Source of the DNA: SB11 sp965249955 | Lineage (GTDB): Bacteria; Bacteroidota; Bacteroidia; UBA8524 | Length of the DNA stretch: 64,000 nucleotides | Assembly (NCBI GenBank): GCA_965249955.1 | Contig: OZ252261.1 | Span: 1-64,000 of the forward strand | Direction: 5' to 3' | Shown here: in pieces, positions 1-9,070 of the stretch | How the letters are laid out: every line of letters starts with the position of its first letter | Position numbering within the stretch: position 1 is the stretch's first letter | Translations under genes and position numbers: made by a program | Notes under the pieces: model-generated | Told to the model about the DNA's origin: nothing | Database searches by the model: none | What the model saw: only the letters and a program-made list of their open reading frames with translations

Positions 1-192
1 TACAAAGAATACTACCCAAAACTTTCGCAAACCCTTGCAGGGCTTGAACCCGACAACCTTTTACTGATAGAAATGCGCTTTTTTGAGAAACGCAGCTTTA
101 AGGAAATAGGCGACATAATGGACATTACTGAGAATAATGCCAAAGTGCGCCTGTACCGATTGTTAGACCGTATCAAAAAAGTATTGAAGTAA
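1..192 (+). CDS. ECF-type RNA polymerase sigma factor, C-terminal part
   Basis: This is the last 63 codons of a gene that begins before the window. The visible protein is sigma region 4, the helix-turn-helix that reads the -35 element. It contains FKEIGDIMDITENNAKVR followed by a basic tail LYRLLDRIKKVLK, the usual end of small ECF sigma factors. The stop lies 15 nt before the next gene, which encodes a membrane-anchored protein on the same strand. The two are therefore probably co-transcribed, and the second may be the sigma factor's regulator or target. The ECF group cannot be assigned because region 2 is missing. Confidence 0.85.
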   Translation, partial: YKEYYPKLSQTLAGLEPDNLLLIEMRFFEKRSFKEIGDIMDITENNAKVRLYRLLDRIKKVLK

Positions 193-207
193 AAAAAGCC
201 TACCCTT

Positions 208-2244
208 ATGAAAAACTCGAAAATGAAAATAAATATAAACCGCAAACCGATAGACAGCCACGAGATTGGCCGTATGCAGGATTTTGGTGCGGTAATGAAA
301 GGTTTTGGTGTTGCTACCATCCCTTTTTATAAAAAATGGTGGTTTGCCACAGGTAGTGGTGTTGCAGTTGTGGGTGCAATAATTATTGCAGTTGCCACAC
401 TAAATAACAAACCTGATGTTGAAACCATAGTAACTGAAAGTGCTCCCGTTCCTGTAACACAAGTTGCACAGGCTGCCGAACAAGAAGCGTTTATAAAACC
501 TGCCTTTAAAGGTTTTGATGTTGATTTTACTAGTATTTGGGTAAATAGCGGCCAAGCAAAAAGCTATGCCCTACCTAGCGGAACTGTACTAAAAATACCT
601 GCTTGCCATTTTACAAATGCCAATGGTGATGCTATACAAGGTAAAGTAGAAATACGCTACCGCGAAATGAATGACGGTGTTGACTTTGCTGTTAGCGGGA
701 TACCTATGACCTATGATAGCGCGGGACAAGAATATTTGTTTGAATCGGCGGGAATGTTTGAGGTACAAGGATGGCAAAACGGACAAAAAGTATTTGTAAA
801 CCCCAATTGTCCAATAACTATTGAGCAAAAGACGGTTAGTAGTGATGGTAAGTTTAATATGTATTATTTAGATACTGTAAACCGTAACTGGCAATTCATA
901 GGCAAACCAAATTGGCAAACTGACCCCTCAGCTACTACTAAAATCGTTGCTGATGCAGATGTTATCTTGAGCAATGGTTCAGAAAATCATTCATTTAGTT
1001 TTCCAAGCTTACACGATACAAGTGATGACTTATTGATGAAACTGCAAAAAGAAATAGATGCACTGGAAAAAACCACATGGGTTGAACCTAAACTAATGAA
1101 TGTTAACAACCAAAACTTTACTATTGAGTTTGATAAAAATCAGTTCCCTGAGTTTGAGCCATTCGCAAGTACAATATTTGGGGTAAGCGATGCCAGCAAG
1201 TTTTCGCCAGCACTTTATAAATACTCGTGGAATACAGCTGTATTAACCGTTAATCCCTCAGAAGAGGCTATTGGCAAAAATGGCTATACCCTTAGCCTTG
1301 CTAATAGTGTTTATATTGGTAATGAAATTCCAAGAAACAGAAGAACTTATGATATATCTTTCTACTCTGAGCCTTGGTATTTACGTCTTTTGCATACCGT
1401 ACAAGGTTGGTTTGGTAAAAAACGTAAAACAAATACAACGCAAAATAATAGAGCGCCTAAAACAGAAGAGGCATCAGACTTCACAGACTCTTTACCACCA
1501 TCTACATTTGTATTAATCCCAATAGACTCAACACAATACTATTATTCAGGAAGTGGCTACCGAACACCGGTGAGTTTTACGGTATATCCTGTACTTGATA
1601 GTGCCGACTATGAAAAGGCTATGGCTGATTTTGATGTCAGGCTAAAAAAACATGATGCCTTACTTAAAGAAAAAAGAGCTAAAGAAGCTAAACTTAAAAA
1701 AGAGATTGCCCGTCGTGATAGTTTATATGCCGCCAACATGGCTTTGAACTGGAAAAAACAACGTGAAGAAACTCTTGCTCAACAAGGTATTGATAAGAAT
1801 TATATATACGCTGCCGACTCTGCCGCACAAAACAACCACAACTTAATTGTGAATGCTTTTGCAGCATCAAAATTTGGTATATACAATTGCGATTATCCTT
1901 TTCAATACAAAAATCCTGTTACAAAAACAGTTACGTTTAAAGATGCAAAAGGAGACAATTTTTATGTAAGCAATGCTTTTATAGTAGTAACCAACAAAAA
2001 TGCTTTAATGAATATGAATTACAGTAACTGTTGCGACATTAGCATGAGTTACATAAAAAAGCACCGAAACATATTTTTTACTGTATTGCCCGATGATAGG
2101 ATAGCCTATTATACCACCGAAGATTTTAATAACCTGCCTGATAACCTGAATGTGTATATGAAATTAAGGGTTAGCGATAAAAAGATGGAGAACATAAGCG
2201 AAGTAAAAACATACTTAGGCTTAAATGACGCACTATTTAATTAG
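208..2244 (+). CDS. Large single-pass membrane protein downstream of an ECF sigma factor, function unknown
   Basis: The protein has 678 residues and I do not recognise a named family. Residues 1-45 are polar and basic. One membrane helix lies at about 46-65 (around FATGSGVAVVGAIIIAVATL), after which a long region is probably outside the cytoplasm. Residues 80-230 look like a beta-rich domain. Residues 460-525 are strongly charged and probably coiled coil (KKHDALLKEKRAKEAKLKKE). The topology of a short cytoplasmic N-terminus, one helix and a large outer domain, placed straight after an ECF sigma gene, is that of a membrane anti-sigma factor. No classical zinc-binding anti-sigma motif is visible, so that role is inference. 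A perfect hairpin terminator follows. Confidence 0.75.
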   Translation: MKNSKMKININRKPIDSHEIGRMQDFGAVMKGFGVATIPFYKKWWFATGSGVAVVGAIIIAVATLNNKPDVETIVTESAPVPVTQVAQAAEQEAFIKPAFKGFDVDFTSIWVNSGQAKSYALPSGTVLKIPACHFTNANGDAIQGKVEIRYREMNDGVDFAVSGIPMTYDSAGQEYLFESAGMFEVQGWQNGQKVFVNPNCPITIEQKTVSSDGKFNMYYLDTVNRNWQFIGKPNWQTDPSATTKIVADADVILSNGSENHSFSFPSLHDTSDDLLMKLQKEIDALEKTTWVEPKLMNVNNQNFTIEFDKNQFPEFEPFASTIFGVSDASKFSPALYKYSWNTAVLTVNPSEEAIGKNGYTLSLANSVYIGNEIPRNRRTYDISFYSEPWYLRLLHTVQGWFGKKRKTNTTQNNRAPKTEEASDFTDSLPPSTFVLIPIDSTQYYYSGSGYRTPVSFTVYPVLDSADYEKAMADFDVRLKKHDALLKEKRAKEAKLKKEIARRDSLYAANMALNWKKQREETLAQQGIDKNYIYAADSAAQNNHNLIVNAFAASKFGIYNCDYPFQYKNPVTKTVTFKDAKGDNFYVSNAFIVVTNKNALMNMNYSNCCDISMSYIKKHRNIFFTVLPDDRIAYYTTEDFNNLPDNLNVYMKLRVSDKKMENISEVKTYLGLNDALFN

Positions 2245-2260
2245 TTATTTTATTCAATAA

Positions 2261-2297
2261 AAAAGAGGATGTGCGCCTACGGCGCACATCCTCTTTT
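2261..2297. terminator. Bidirectional intrinsic terminator
   Basis: A perfect 17-bp inverted repeat (AAAAGAGGATGTGCGCC and its complement) surrounds a TAC loop, with A-rich and T-rich flanks. It lies between the convergent genes ending at 2244 and 2326 and can serve both. Confidence 0.9.
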
Positions 2298-2325
2298 AAC
2301 TTTTTGCTGTATCTGTATAATTTAC

Positions 2326-3522
2326 CTAAGCAATATAATCTTCCAAATAATCAAAACGACCTGTTAGTTTGCCATTTTTGGTTATAGTAGCGCGGTGTAT
2401 AATATTGTCTTTATCATCCATTAGCAGTGGTGGTAACACATATTTCAGCAACGATTGCCCAAATTCTGTCGAGGCATCTTGCGGTAATTCACAAGGCAAG
2501 TTACCTACCGCCATCACATCTACCGTATTTGATAAATAAGGTTCAGTCTCTTTCTCGTAATAACTGTGCCAGCCATAAACAGGGTCGTTAATTGTGGTAG
2601 CATGAGTAGTACAAGGTATGCTGCCATCAATATCACAAGTTATATCAGCAATAACTTTAATTCGAAAATCAGGTGTTTTCATATTCTCGCGAGTGAAAAA
2701 CACAGGTATTTTTTCGTTCCAGTAAATAGCGTTTATCATCAAATCGGTAACGGCTGCGTATTGCAAAAAGGTACTTTCGTACTCTTCTGGGTGCACATAA
2801 AAATCCGACTTATCCCACAAGCCACCGTCTTTTCTAGCATAAAAATCTTCTGGACGAAGGTGAGCAAAAACAGGGACATTAAAGGTTCCTTCAATATATT
2901 CTTCGCGGGTTACCTCTCGTATACCTGCATTACGCAACAACTCTAAACTTCCGTGCGCCACACGTCCATCACCGCAAAGAGCAATTTTCATAGGAGGGAA
3001 ATTCACATTCATTATGTGCCTTTTCAGCGCATCATAATTGTGAAGTTTATGTGCAGCTTCAAGCTCATATCTGGTAAATTTTTTACCCCAAGTTAGTAAT
3101 CCATTGTATGCACCCACTATACCAGCAAAACGACCAAAGCCCAATACTCGGCTACCGTTTTCCCAAACCAAGCACTCGTAGTCAACCAGTTTAATATTAT
3201 TACTGATAATCTGCCTTAACAAATTACGGTTGTACGATTGTTTTTTTATGGTATGCGAAAAAAACAGATAGGTTTTGTTGGGCACCAAGTACTCAACCGG
3301 AACTTCTTTTATCCCTAGTAATATATCGGCATCACTAACGTCTTCAACCACCTTCACTCCTGCCGCTTCATATTCTTCATCTTTAAAGCATCGGTTGGGC
3401 GATGCTTCGGCAACAACCTCTGCGTGTGGAAAGGCTTTCATTACTTCGGCAGCCTGTGCAGGACTTAGGGCTACCCTTTCATCGGGCGGATTTTTTCGTT
3501 CGCGTATTAGTGCAATTTTCAT
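2326..3522 (-). CDS. Saccharopine dehydrogenase (NAD+, L-lysine-forming)-like protein
   Basis: This is a predicted NAD-dependent oxidoreductase of the alanine dehydrogenase/transhydrogenase fold. The N-terminal part has the substrate-domain sequence ERKNPPDERVALSPAQAAEV. The stretch LVDYECLVWENGSRVLGFGR resembles the fungal LYS1 type of saccharopine dehydrogenase more than bacterial alanine dehydrogenase. The nucleotide-binding segment is near residues 181-194 (IALCGDGRVAHG). The physiological reaction is not certain in Bacteroidota. I chose the ATG at 3522 rather than an upstream TTG at 3531, because the TTG lies inside a TAnnTTTG promoter box. The mRNA would then have almost no leader. Confidence 0.85.
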   Translation of the reverse strand: MKIALIRERKNPPDERVALSPAQAAEVMKAFPHAEVVAEASPNRCFKDEEYEAAGVKVVEDVSDADILLGIKEVPVEYLVPNKTYLFFSHTIKKQSYNRNLLRQIISNNIKLVDYECLVWENGSRVLGFGRFAGIVGAYNGLLTWGKKFTRYELEAAHKLHNYDALKRHIMNVNFPPMKIALCGDGRVAHGSLELLRNAGIREVTREEYIEGTFNVPVFAHLRPEDFYARKDGGLWDKSDFYVHPEEYESTFLQYAAVTDLMINAIYWNEKIPVFFTRENMKTPDFRIKVIADITCDIDGSIPCTTHATTINDPVYGWHSYYEKETEPYLSNTVDVMAVGNLPCELPQDASTEFGQSLLKYVLPPLLMDDKDNIIHRATITKNGKLTGRFDYLEDYIA

Positions 3523-3528
3523 CGGCGG

Positions 3529-3536
3529 CAAAGGTA
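3529..3536 (-). promoter_or_regulatory. Bacteroidota -7 promoter element (TACCTTTG)
   Basis: On the minus strand this reads TACCTTTG, matching TAnnTTTG. It ends 6 nt before the ATG of the saccharopine-dehydrogenase-like gene, so the transcript would be nearly leaderless. No clear TTTG -33 element is seen at the usual spacing. Confidence 0.5.
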
Positions 3537-3651
3537 TTGTAAACTTTGTTGTTATTTTTCAGTGCATTGTATACCATTCTTATAAACTAAAAAAAAATGA
3601 AAGATTGACAGTAATAGTATGCTTTTGCACGCTTTTTGAATGTTGTTGTTG

Positions 3652-3659
3652 TATCTTTG
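3652..3659 (+). promoter_or_regulatory. -7 promoter element of ssrA (TATCTTTG)
   Basis: A TATCTTTG match to TAnnTTTG ends 18 nt before the predicted mature 5' end of tmRNA. TTTG also occurs upstream, but not at the ideal spacing. Confidence 0.55.
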
Positions 3660-3677
3660 CACCTTCACAAACTTTTT

Positions 3678-4038
3678 GGGGCTGACTGGAATTGACGGGA
3701 GGTGTAGTTTGTGTGTAAGCATGCAGGGCCTTGTGCGGGTGCCCTATAATCTGAACGCTCAAAAAACAACAGGCGAAAATAACTTCGCTTTAGCCGCCTA
3801 ATCAGAGATTACGCTCGCTAACCGTTTCGAGAAGTTTATTCGGTAGCTTTTCATCAGAAACGGTCATAATACCGTTTATTTACAGGTAACAGCCGGTAGC
3901 TTGTAGATTATTTCCGGCATAAGGTAATGCCATGGTGAGCGACAGGCTTAACATTACCCGACAATTACTGCCGCTAAGCATGTAGAAAGCGCAACCAAAT
4001 TCCTTCTCCGGACAGGGGTTCGAGTCCCCTCAGCTCCA
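3678..4038 (+). ncRNA. ssrA: tmRNA (transfer-messenger RNA)
   Basis: This RNA rescues stalled ribosomes by adding a degradation tag. The tRNA-like ends are clear. The 5' end GGGGCTGACTGGAATTGACG pairs through a 7-bp acceptor stem with the 3' CAGCTCC, followed by discriminator A. A T-arm with GGGTTCGAGTCCC precedes it. The CCA end is not encoded. The tag reading frame is at 3772-3801. Codons GGC GAA AAT AAC TTC GCT TTA GCC GCC TAA give GENNFALAA, assuming GGC is the resume codon. A TATCTTTG promoter box lies just upstream and a hairpin terminator just downstream. Confidence 0.96.
3772..3801 (+). other. tmRNA proteolysis-tag reading frame
   Basis: Nine codons and a TAA stop inside ssrA encode GENNFALAA. 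The -ALAA end is the degradation signal recognised by ClpXP-type proteases. Placing the resume codon at GGC is inferred from the usual Bacteroidota tag length. Confidence 0.8.
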
Positions 4039-4046
4039 CAAATTTT

Positions 4047-4074
4047 AATCCCACCCAAAAAGTGGGATTTTTTT
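4047..4074 (+). terminator. Terminator of ssrA
   Basis: The stem AATCCCAC / GTGGGATT has a 7-nt loop and ends in a T tract, 9 nt after the tmRNA 3' end. Confidence 0.85.
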
Positions 4075-4107
4075 ATGCTTAATAAGTACCTCCTTTACCA
4101 AAAAAAG

Positions 4108-4134
4108 AAAAACCCGCCTATATGGCGGGTTTTT
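4108..4134. terminator. Bidirectional terminator
   Basis: The stem AAAAACCCGCC / GGCGGGTTTTT has a 5-nt loop. It lies between ssrA and the convergent T9SS gene ending at 4181 and probably terminates the latter. Confidence 0.85.
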
Positions 4135-4180
4135 CTGGTGTAGAGATTGATAAGTTATCCCTATTGGTTAGCAATGCTAT

Positions 4181-7100
4181 TTATTTGTTTTTCATTATTA
4201 GTACTTTTTGTGTTTCTGAAATTGTAATTCTATCATCGGTATACACTTTTACCAAATAAGTACCATCGGCAAAGGCTGATGTATTTATTTCAAATTTGGG
4301 TTGGTTTGCACCTGTTAGCTGTTCATCAAACACTTTCCTACCTGTTATATCATATATTTCAATATTATATACCCTTTTTTCTTTAAGACCTATATCTATA
4401 AAAAATGAGCTGGTAGCAGGGTTTGGATATATGGCTAGTTTCTCTTTTTCTATTGTCTTTGTTGGCAACAATACAGGGTTAGAGGGTGCTATATACCTAT
4501 AAGTAGGATTCCCATTTATGTCGTAACACTCATAATCAGGCCCCGCCAATGAGTAGGGGCTAGAGATATTCATAGACGGGTTTGAAATGCCCATAACTGG
4601 AATAGTACTTAAAGCCCTAGAAACCTGCATTATAGGATCTTCAATAAATGGAGTATCAATGTATGATTGAACACAGTTTGAAGGGTCATTAATATCCCAA
4701 TTACCACAACCAACATAAAGGGTATTAAGACTAGGAGTTAAAATTTTAAGGTTTAACCGTTGGGTGTTTTGGTTGTATTTTGGTGCATTTACAACATAAG
4801 ACAGACCGCCCCTTGCTGCAAATGTGGGTGGATAATCAATAACCGATAATTCATCACCTAGTAAATAAAATGTATTGGGATCGGGCGGGGCTCCAAAAGG
4901 ATTACCTGTGCCACTGCTAGTCATATATATTACATTTGGATCAGCAGTCCAATTGTATGGACCTCCACCAACTCCTACTTCTATCATATTTACTTGTACA
5001 TTATCATAACTCGGGGTAAATGGTAATGGAATACAGTTTGCATACTGATATTTTTCTAATGTTGCTACAGTAAAAGAGTGGGAGCCCGTAGGTATGGCAT
5101 GTGCTGCCCAATGCGTTGAGGCATTCCAAAATTCTGCTCTGGGGCCAATAGGAGAAAAAGAGGCGTCTACGGGTTGTACCCACCAAATTAGGTTCCCCCT
5201 TGGGTAAAGCTCTCGTGGATTATCATGGTGCCCCGGTACAAAAGGAACTACTTGCCCTTTATTACCCAATATATAATTACCCCCACCATCTAGCTGTATC
5301 AAATCTATACCATATTCTAATGGTCCACTTCCGTCATCACTATATGTATTGGCCATAAATGATTTATCGCTTATTATTGCTCCCATTGGGTCAATTACCA
5401 AATTCATTGTAGCACTTCGGTCATTTGGTATTTGCCAAGGCTGGAAAGCAACTCCCCCCATACTTCCTGTTATCCATAAATTATTAGATCCATTAAGTAC
5501 TGCCATACGTGTAGCCATATCAAAATCTTGTGTACCTGGGAATGACCAATCGTATCCTTGCGACATTACTACATCCAAATAAGAGGGTTGGTATATATTT
5601 ATATCAATACCCATAACAAACGCATGTTTAGGTGTATTGTAATCAGGCATTGCACCTCCTAAAGGAAAATCAGGTTGGTAGCCGCATATATATAACCTGT
5701 TGTCTTGGGCTCCGTCAGTCCAAGTAGCTCCATTCATCGGGTAAAAATCCAAACCCGACCCTTCGGTATATTCTCTTTGTGCCAATAAGGTTCCGTCTCT
5801 ATCTACTACCAAAAGTTTGATAATATCTGTTGGTCCAGTTCGAGCTTGACATATTATATACCATACCTCATCGCCTTTATCATTAATAAAATATTGCAAA
5901 TCAACAGCCCTTTCATCATTATATGTTGATGGAAATTCTATTGATTGTACAATACCGCCCGCGTTATCTAGTTTCATAAAATGAACATAGTTTTTTGTAG
6001 GGCCAAATATTGTTCCTACCATTATACTTTCATTTCTAGTACCGGGTATCATTTTAGTGGTATAGTGCTTTACGTTATCAGGCATTTTATAACTACCGCC
6101 CCCACAATCAACAGTTACATATATTTCATTAGTGTCTCTACAACCCACCGAGTCTGTACCAATTACAACATACATATACCCTGGTGCTGTTGGGCTTACT
6201 ACTATTGAAGCACAATTGCCTGTGCAATGTATATTTGCACCTGCTGAAAACGGGCTATACCAATCGTACGTATCGGCACCATTTCCATAAAGTGTTATAG
6301 AACTACCACAGCCTATTATAGGAGGAGACGGATTGGATGTAATAAATACATTGGGACGTGTTGAAGGTGTTACATAAATTTGTGTGGGTATACTAATTGA
6401 GCATCCTGATGCATTGGTAAAGTTATAGTATATGATAAATTTACCGTTTGATGGTGCTACAAATGAGTATATACCTCCTGAAAGCGTAACCCCTGGCCCA
6501 GAAAATGTTGCACCAGCAGGCATTGCCGGAGATATAAACTGTGACAAATCGTCTATGGTTGTTTCTCCTTGACAAAGGGCTGGGTTTGTAAGAAATCTAG
6601 CTACATCGTTTGCGGGGTATAATGTAAAATCATCAATAAAAACATAACTATCTGTACCTCCGTTATTCCCCATATTGCCTACTAATAGTACATGGTTTGC
6701 AGCTACCCCGTTGTATGTAAAAGTAAGTGTGTAGTAGTTCCACTCATTATCGTCTTTCACTTCCACTTCTGTTAAATATTGTCCTGTGGTAGGGAAACTA
6801 CCTGCCGGTAATGGTGCAAGACCAGCAACCTCTGAACGGAACATAAGTGTATTTGTTCCTGAAAAATTAATTGATGCTGCTGATTTTGCCCAAAAACTAA
6901 TTGTGTACGAAACACCGGGTTGAAGTGGATTTGACAGCCTACTTTGTATTGCTTCCTCATTAGTTCCACCGTAAAAACCCAACCCCATAAAGGCATCATT
7001 GCCCACACCGCCATTCCATGTATCGGTAGCAGGGTTTGATATTGAAGTTCCTGTGGGTACAGTTTTGTCTGAATTTGAAGGAGGCACACAACCTCTTACT

Positions 7101-8782
7101 AAATAATCCGGAGTTTCTATTAATCTTTGCCAGCAACCAATTCTTGCAAAGTCTGATGGGCCGGGTTGTCCGCAATTTGCACCTGATTCAAAACCTCCAT
7201 TCATTATCATATTACAAGCAGTAGGTATGCAGTTTGGTGTATTTATAGAAACATACAAGTAGGTAATATTTCCTTTATTACCGGTCATTGTATTATAAGG
7301 TATATACCTAAGAAGTGCTATACCATTATCAGTACCTGCTGTAAATGTTATTGATGTTGAAGAGTTTCCGTTAGTAACACTAACAGTACCCATACCGTTT
7401 ACAACTTCAAGACATTCAAATTCGTCGGCATTAAAATCATTTCCTATTAAGTCTATACCATTAATATTAACTACTCCAGAGGTAAAAGTAGTCCAAGTAT
7501 AAGTTCCATTAGTGTTTATACCATCGTTAACACCTGCTATTTCAAGCCCGCTACATTGTGTTCCTCCATAGTTGTAGTTATTATCTACATACAACATATT
7601 GCCATAGGTGGTATTTACTTTATACCCCAAATCGCATAGCGCACTGCGCTCTTCAGGTTTAAGGTAACGTGTCATGTACAAGCTACCTTCACCAGCAGCA
7701 TTAGACATACAATAGTACTGATTATTAACGTATTGACATTCGTCTTCAAAATGGCTAAGGCTTGAACCAGGCTCAAAACAATTTGGCGAGTATACTGCCT
7801 CCGGTATTGTACCTGCAAATATTATTGCATCCTGACAATATGTTCTATCGGGTAAACAGTTTATAAAAAGTGGGTGTTGAGGCGTAAGCATTGAAACAGG
7901 CACATTAAAACTATGCTCATATAAGTCGCACGATGTTGTTGGGCTTATAAGGGGATTACCAAAAGGGTCTTGAAGAAATAAATCGTAGCGAGAATAGTAG
8001 TTGTAGTTGGCACCAAAATTTGATCCCCCCGCAGAGTTTATTAATGATGCAAAACCTAAGGCATGTGTCATCTCATGCAGTGCAGTACTATACAAATCGT
8101 AAGTATATGGCGCGGTGGCAGCAGTAAGATCTGTATGCCAAACTATTGATCCATTTTTAAAGTTAAACGCCATCATGCCATGGTAAAAAGCACCCGAAGC
8201 ATCTGTCCCTTTGGTAATTAACGGCGATGCTACATTGGTATAAGCATCAACGCCTGAGTTAATGGTTTTCCATACTTGCCCATCTAAAATACCTGATACG
8301 CCAGGGTTTGCAGGCACAGTATAAAAAGAAGTTGCCAAGCCCAATATACCTGTATTTGCAGGATAAGAGGCCACATTTTCAATGTTCTTTACCAGTATGT
8401 TTACTTTTACATTAGGGTCTGCTGGAACAAGAAAGTTTGATAAATCGGTAAATACCTGACAGATAACATTTCTACGATCGATATCTATAAAAGCATTTTG
8501 CTCACAGCCACTCCCCTGTTCAAAGTATATATTAAATATACCGGACGAACATAGTAGCTGTGCAGGCACTACATAATCGGCTAAGCTTTCACCGCCTTTG
8601 GGTGTGACTGCCTCAGGTCTGATGCGTAAATCATCAAGATTGTATTTATTTCCAAAACGGTCAAATACTTGGTCAAAACTTTCACCTGGTGTGAGCTTCT
8701 GACCGGAGCTGTTGAGTTGGGCAATTAAAACGTTTTGCTGGAAACAAAACAATGCCAATAAAATGAGAATTACTTTTTTCAT
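4181..8782 (-). CDS. Large secreted zinc-metalloprotease-like protein with T9SS sorting domain
   Basis: The 1533-residue protein starts with a signal peptide (to about residue 22, ending VLIAQ). The zinc-protease motif HEMTHALGF is at 236-244. The third ligand is not in the compact metzincin position. A later His in GSSLSHFEDE and the segment MTRYLKPEERSALCDLGY suggest a leishmanolysin-like arrangement, which is inference. A galactose-binding-like domain follows (starting near MNGGFESG), then a PKD-like segment and a long region with propeller-like repeats. The last 85 or so residues form a type-A T9SS domain (LAIYPNPATSSFFIDI, ending KVLIMKNK). It is probably exported and attached to, or released from, the outer surface. 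The gene is monocistronic. Confidence 0.88.
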   Translation of the reverse strand: MKKVILILLALFCFQQNVLIAQLNSSGQKLTPGESFDQVFDRFGNKYNLDDLRIRPEAVTPKGGESLADYVVPAQLLCSSGIFNIYFEQGSGCEQNAFIDIDRRNVICQVFTDLSNFLVPADPNVKVNILVKNIENVASYPANTGILGLATSFYTVPANPGVSGILDGQVWKTINSGVDAYTNVASPLITKGTDASGAFYHGMMAFNFKNGSIVWHTDLTAATAPYTYDLYSTALHEMTHALGFASLINSAGGSNFGANYNYYSRYDLFLQDPFGNPLISPTTSCDLYEHSFNVPVSMLTPQHPLFINCLPDRTYCQDAIIFAGTIPEAVYSPNCFEPGSSLSHFEDECQYVNNQYYCMSNAAGEGSLYMTRYLKPEERSALCDLGYKVNTTYGNMLYVDNNYNYGGTQCSGLEIAGVNDGINTNGTYTWTTFTSGVVNINGIDLIGNDFNADEFECLEVVNGMGTVSVTNGNSSTSITFTAGTDNGIALLRYIPYNTMTGNKGNITYLYVSINTPNCIPTACNMIMNGGFESGANCGQPGPSDFARIGCWQRLIETPDYLVRGCVPPSNSDKTVPTGTSISNPATDTWNGGVGNDAFMGLGFYGGTNEEAIQSRLSNPLQPGVSYTISFWAKSAASINFSGTNTLMFRSEVAGLAPLPAGSFPTTGQYLTEVEVKDDNEWNYYTLTFTYNGVAANHVLLVGNMGNNGGTDSYVFIDDFTLYPANDVARFLTNPALCQGETTIDDLSQFISPAMPAGATFSGPGVTLSGGIYSFVAPSNGKFIIYYNFTNASGCSISIPTQIYVTPSTRPNVFITSNPSPPIIGCGSSITLYGNGADTYDWYSPFSAGANIHCTGNCASIVVSPTAPGYMYVVIGTDSVGCRDTNEIYVTVDCGGGSYKMPDNVKHYTTKMIPGTRNESIMVGTIFGPTKNYVHFMKLDNAGGIVQSIEFPSTYNDERAVDLQYFINDKGDEVWYIICQARTGPTDIIKLLVVDRDGTLLAQREYTEGSGLDFYPMNGATWTDGAQDNRLYICGYQPDFPLGGAMPDYNTPKHAFVMGIDINIYQPSYLDVVMSQGYDWSFPGTQDFDMATRMAVLNGSNNLWITGSMGGVAFQPWQIPNDRSATMNLVIDPMGAIISDKSFMANTYSDDGSGPLEYGIDLIQLDGGGNYILGNKGQVVPFVPGHHDNPRELYPRGNLIWWVQPVDASFSPIGPRAEFWNASTHWAAHAIPTGSHSFTVATLEKYQYANCIPLPFTPSYDNVQVNMIEVGVGGGPYNWTADPNVIYMTSSGTGNPFGAPPDPNTFYLLGDELSVIDYPPTFAARGGLSYVVNAPKYNQNTQRLNLKILTPSLNTLYVGCGNWDINDPSNCVQSYIDTPFIEDPIMQVSRALSTIPVMGISNPSMNISSPYSLAGPDYECYDINGNPTYRYIAPSNPVLLPTKTIEKEKLAIYPNPATSSFFIDIGLKEKRVYNIEIYDITGRKVFDEQLTGANQPKFEINTSAFADGTYLVKVYTDDRITISETQKVLIMKNK

Positions 8783-8921
8783 AAAGATAGTTTTTAAGTA
8801 CTAAATCGTAATTAACAATTACTTAGAAACCCAAAATTGATGATAAAAGCTTTTCTTTTTTAGCTGAGTTTGTGAAATGCTTGTTTCACTTTGTGAGATT
8901 GGCATTTGAGCTTATGAAAAA

Positions 8922-8950
8922 AAATAGCGGGTATAATTTTATTATCCCGC
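8922..8950 (-). terminator. Terminator of the GlcD-type oxidase gene
   Basis: On the minus strand, GCGGGATAAT pairs with ATTATACCCGC with one bulge, and a run of eight T follows. It lies about 120 nt after the stop at 9071. The rest of 8783-9070 shows no gene. Confidence 0.75.
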
Positions 8951-9070
8951 ACTATAAGTATTAAGTTGTTTTTTGACTCTTACTTAAAAAGTACGCAAAA
9001 AACTTTGTTACAGCTTATGCCTGTATTTATCAAAAAACAGATATGATGAGTATGTTTTTTTAGAACCCCA

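Noticed and set aside
3275..3685. A 136-codon plus-strand ORF opposite the start of the dehydrogenase gene and reaching into ssrA
   Set aside because: It is antisense to a well-supported gene, has serine- and threonine-rich shadow composition and no recognisable domain.
3580..3762. A 60-codon minus-strand ORF across ssrA
   Set aside because: It overlaps the tmRNA, which explains the sequence fully.
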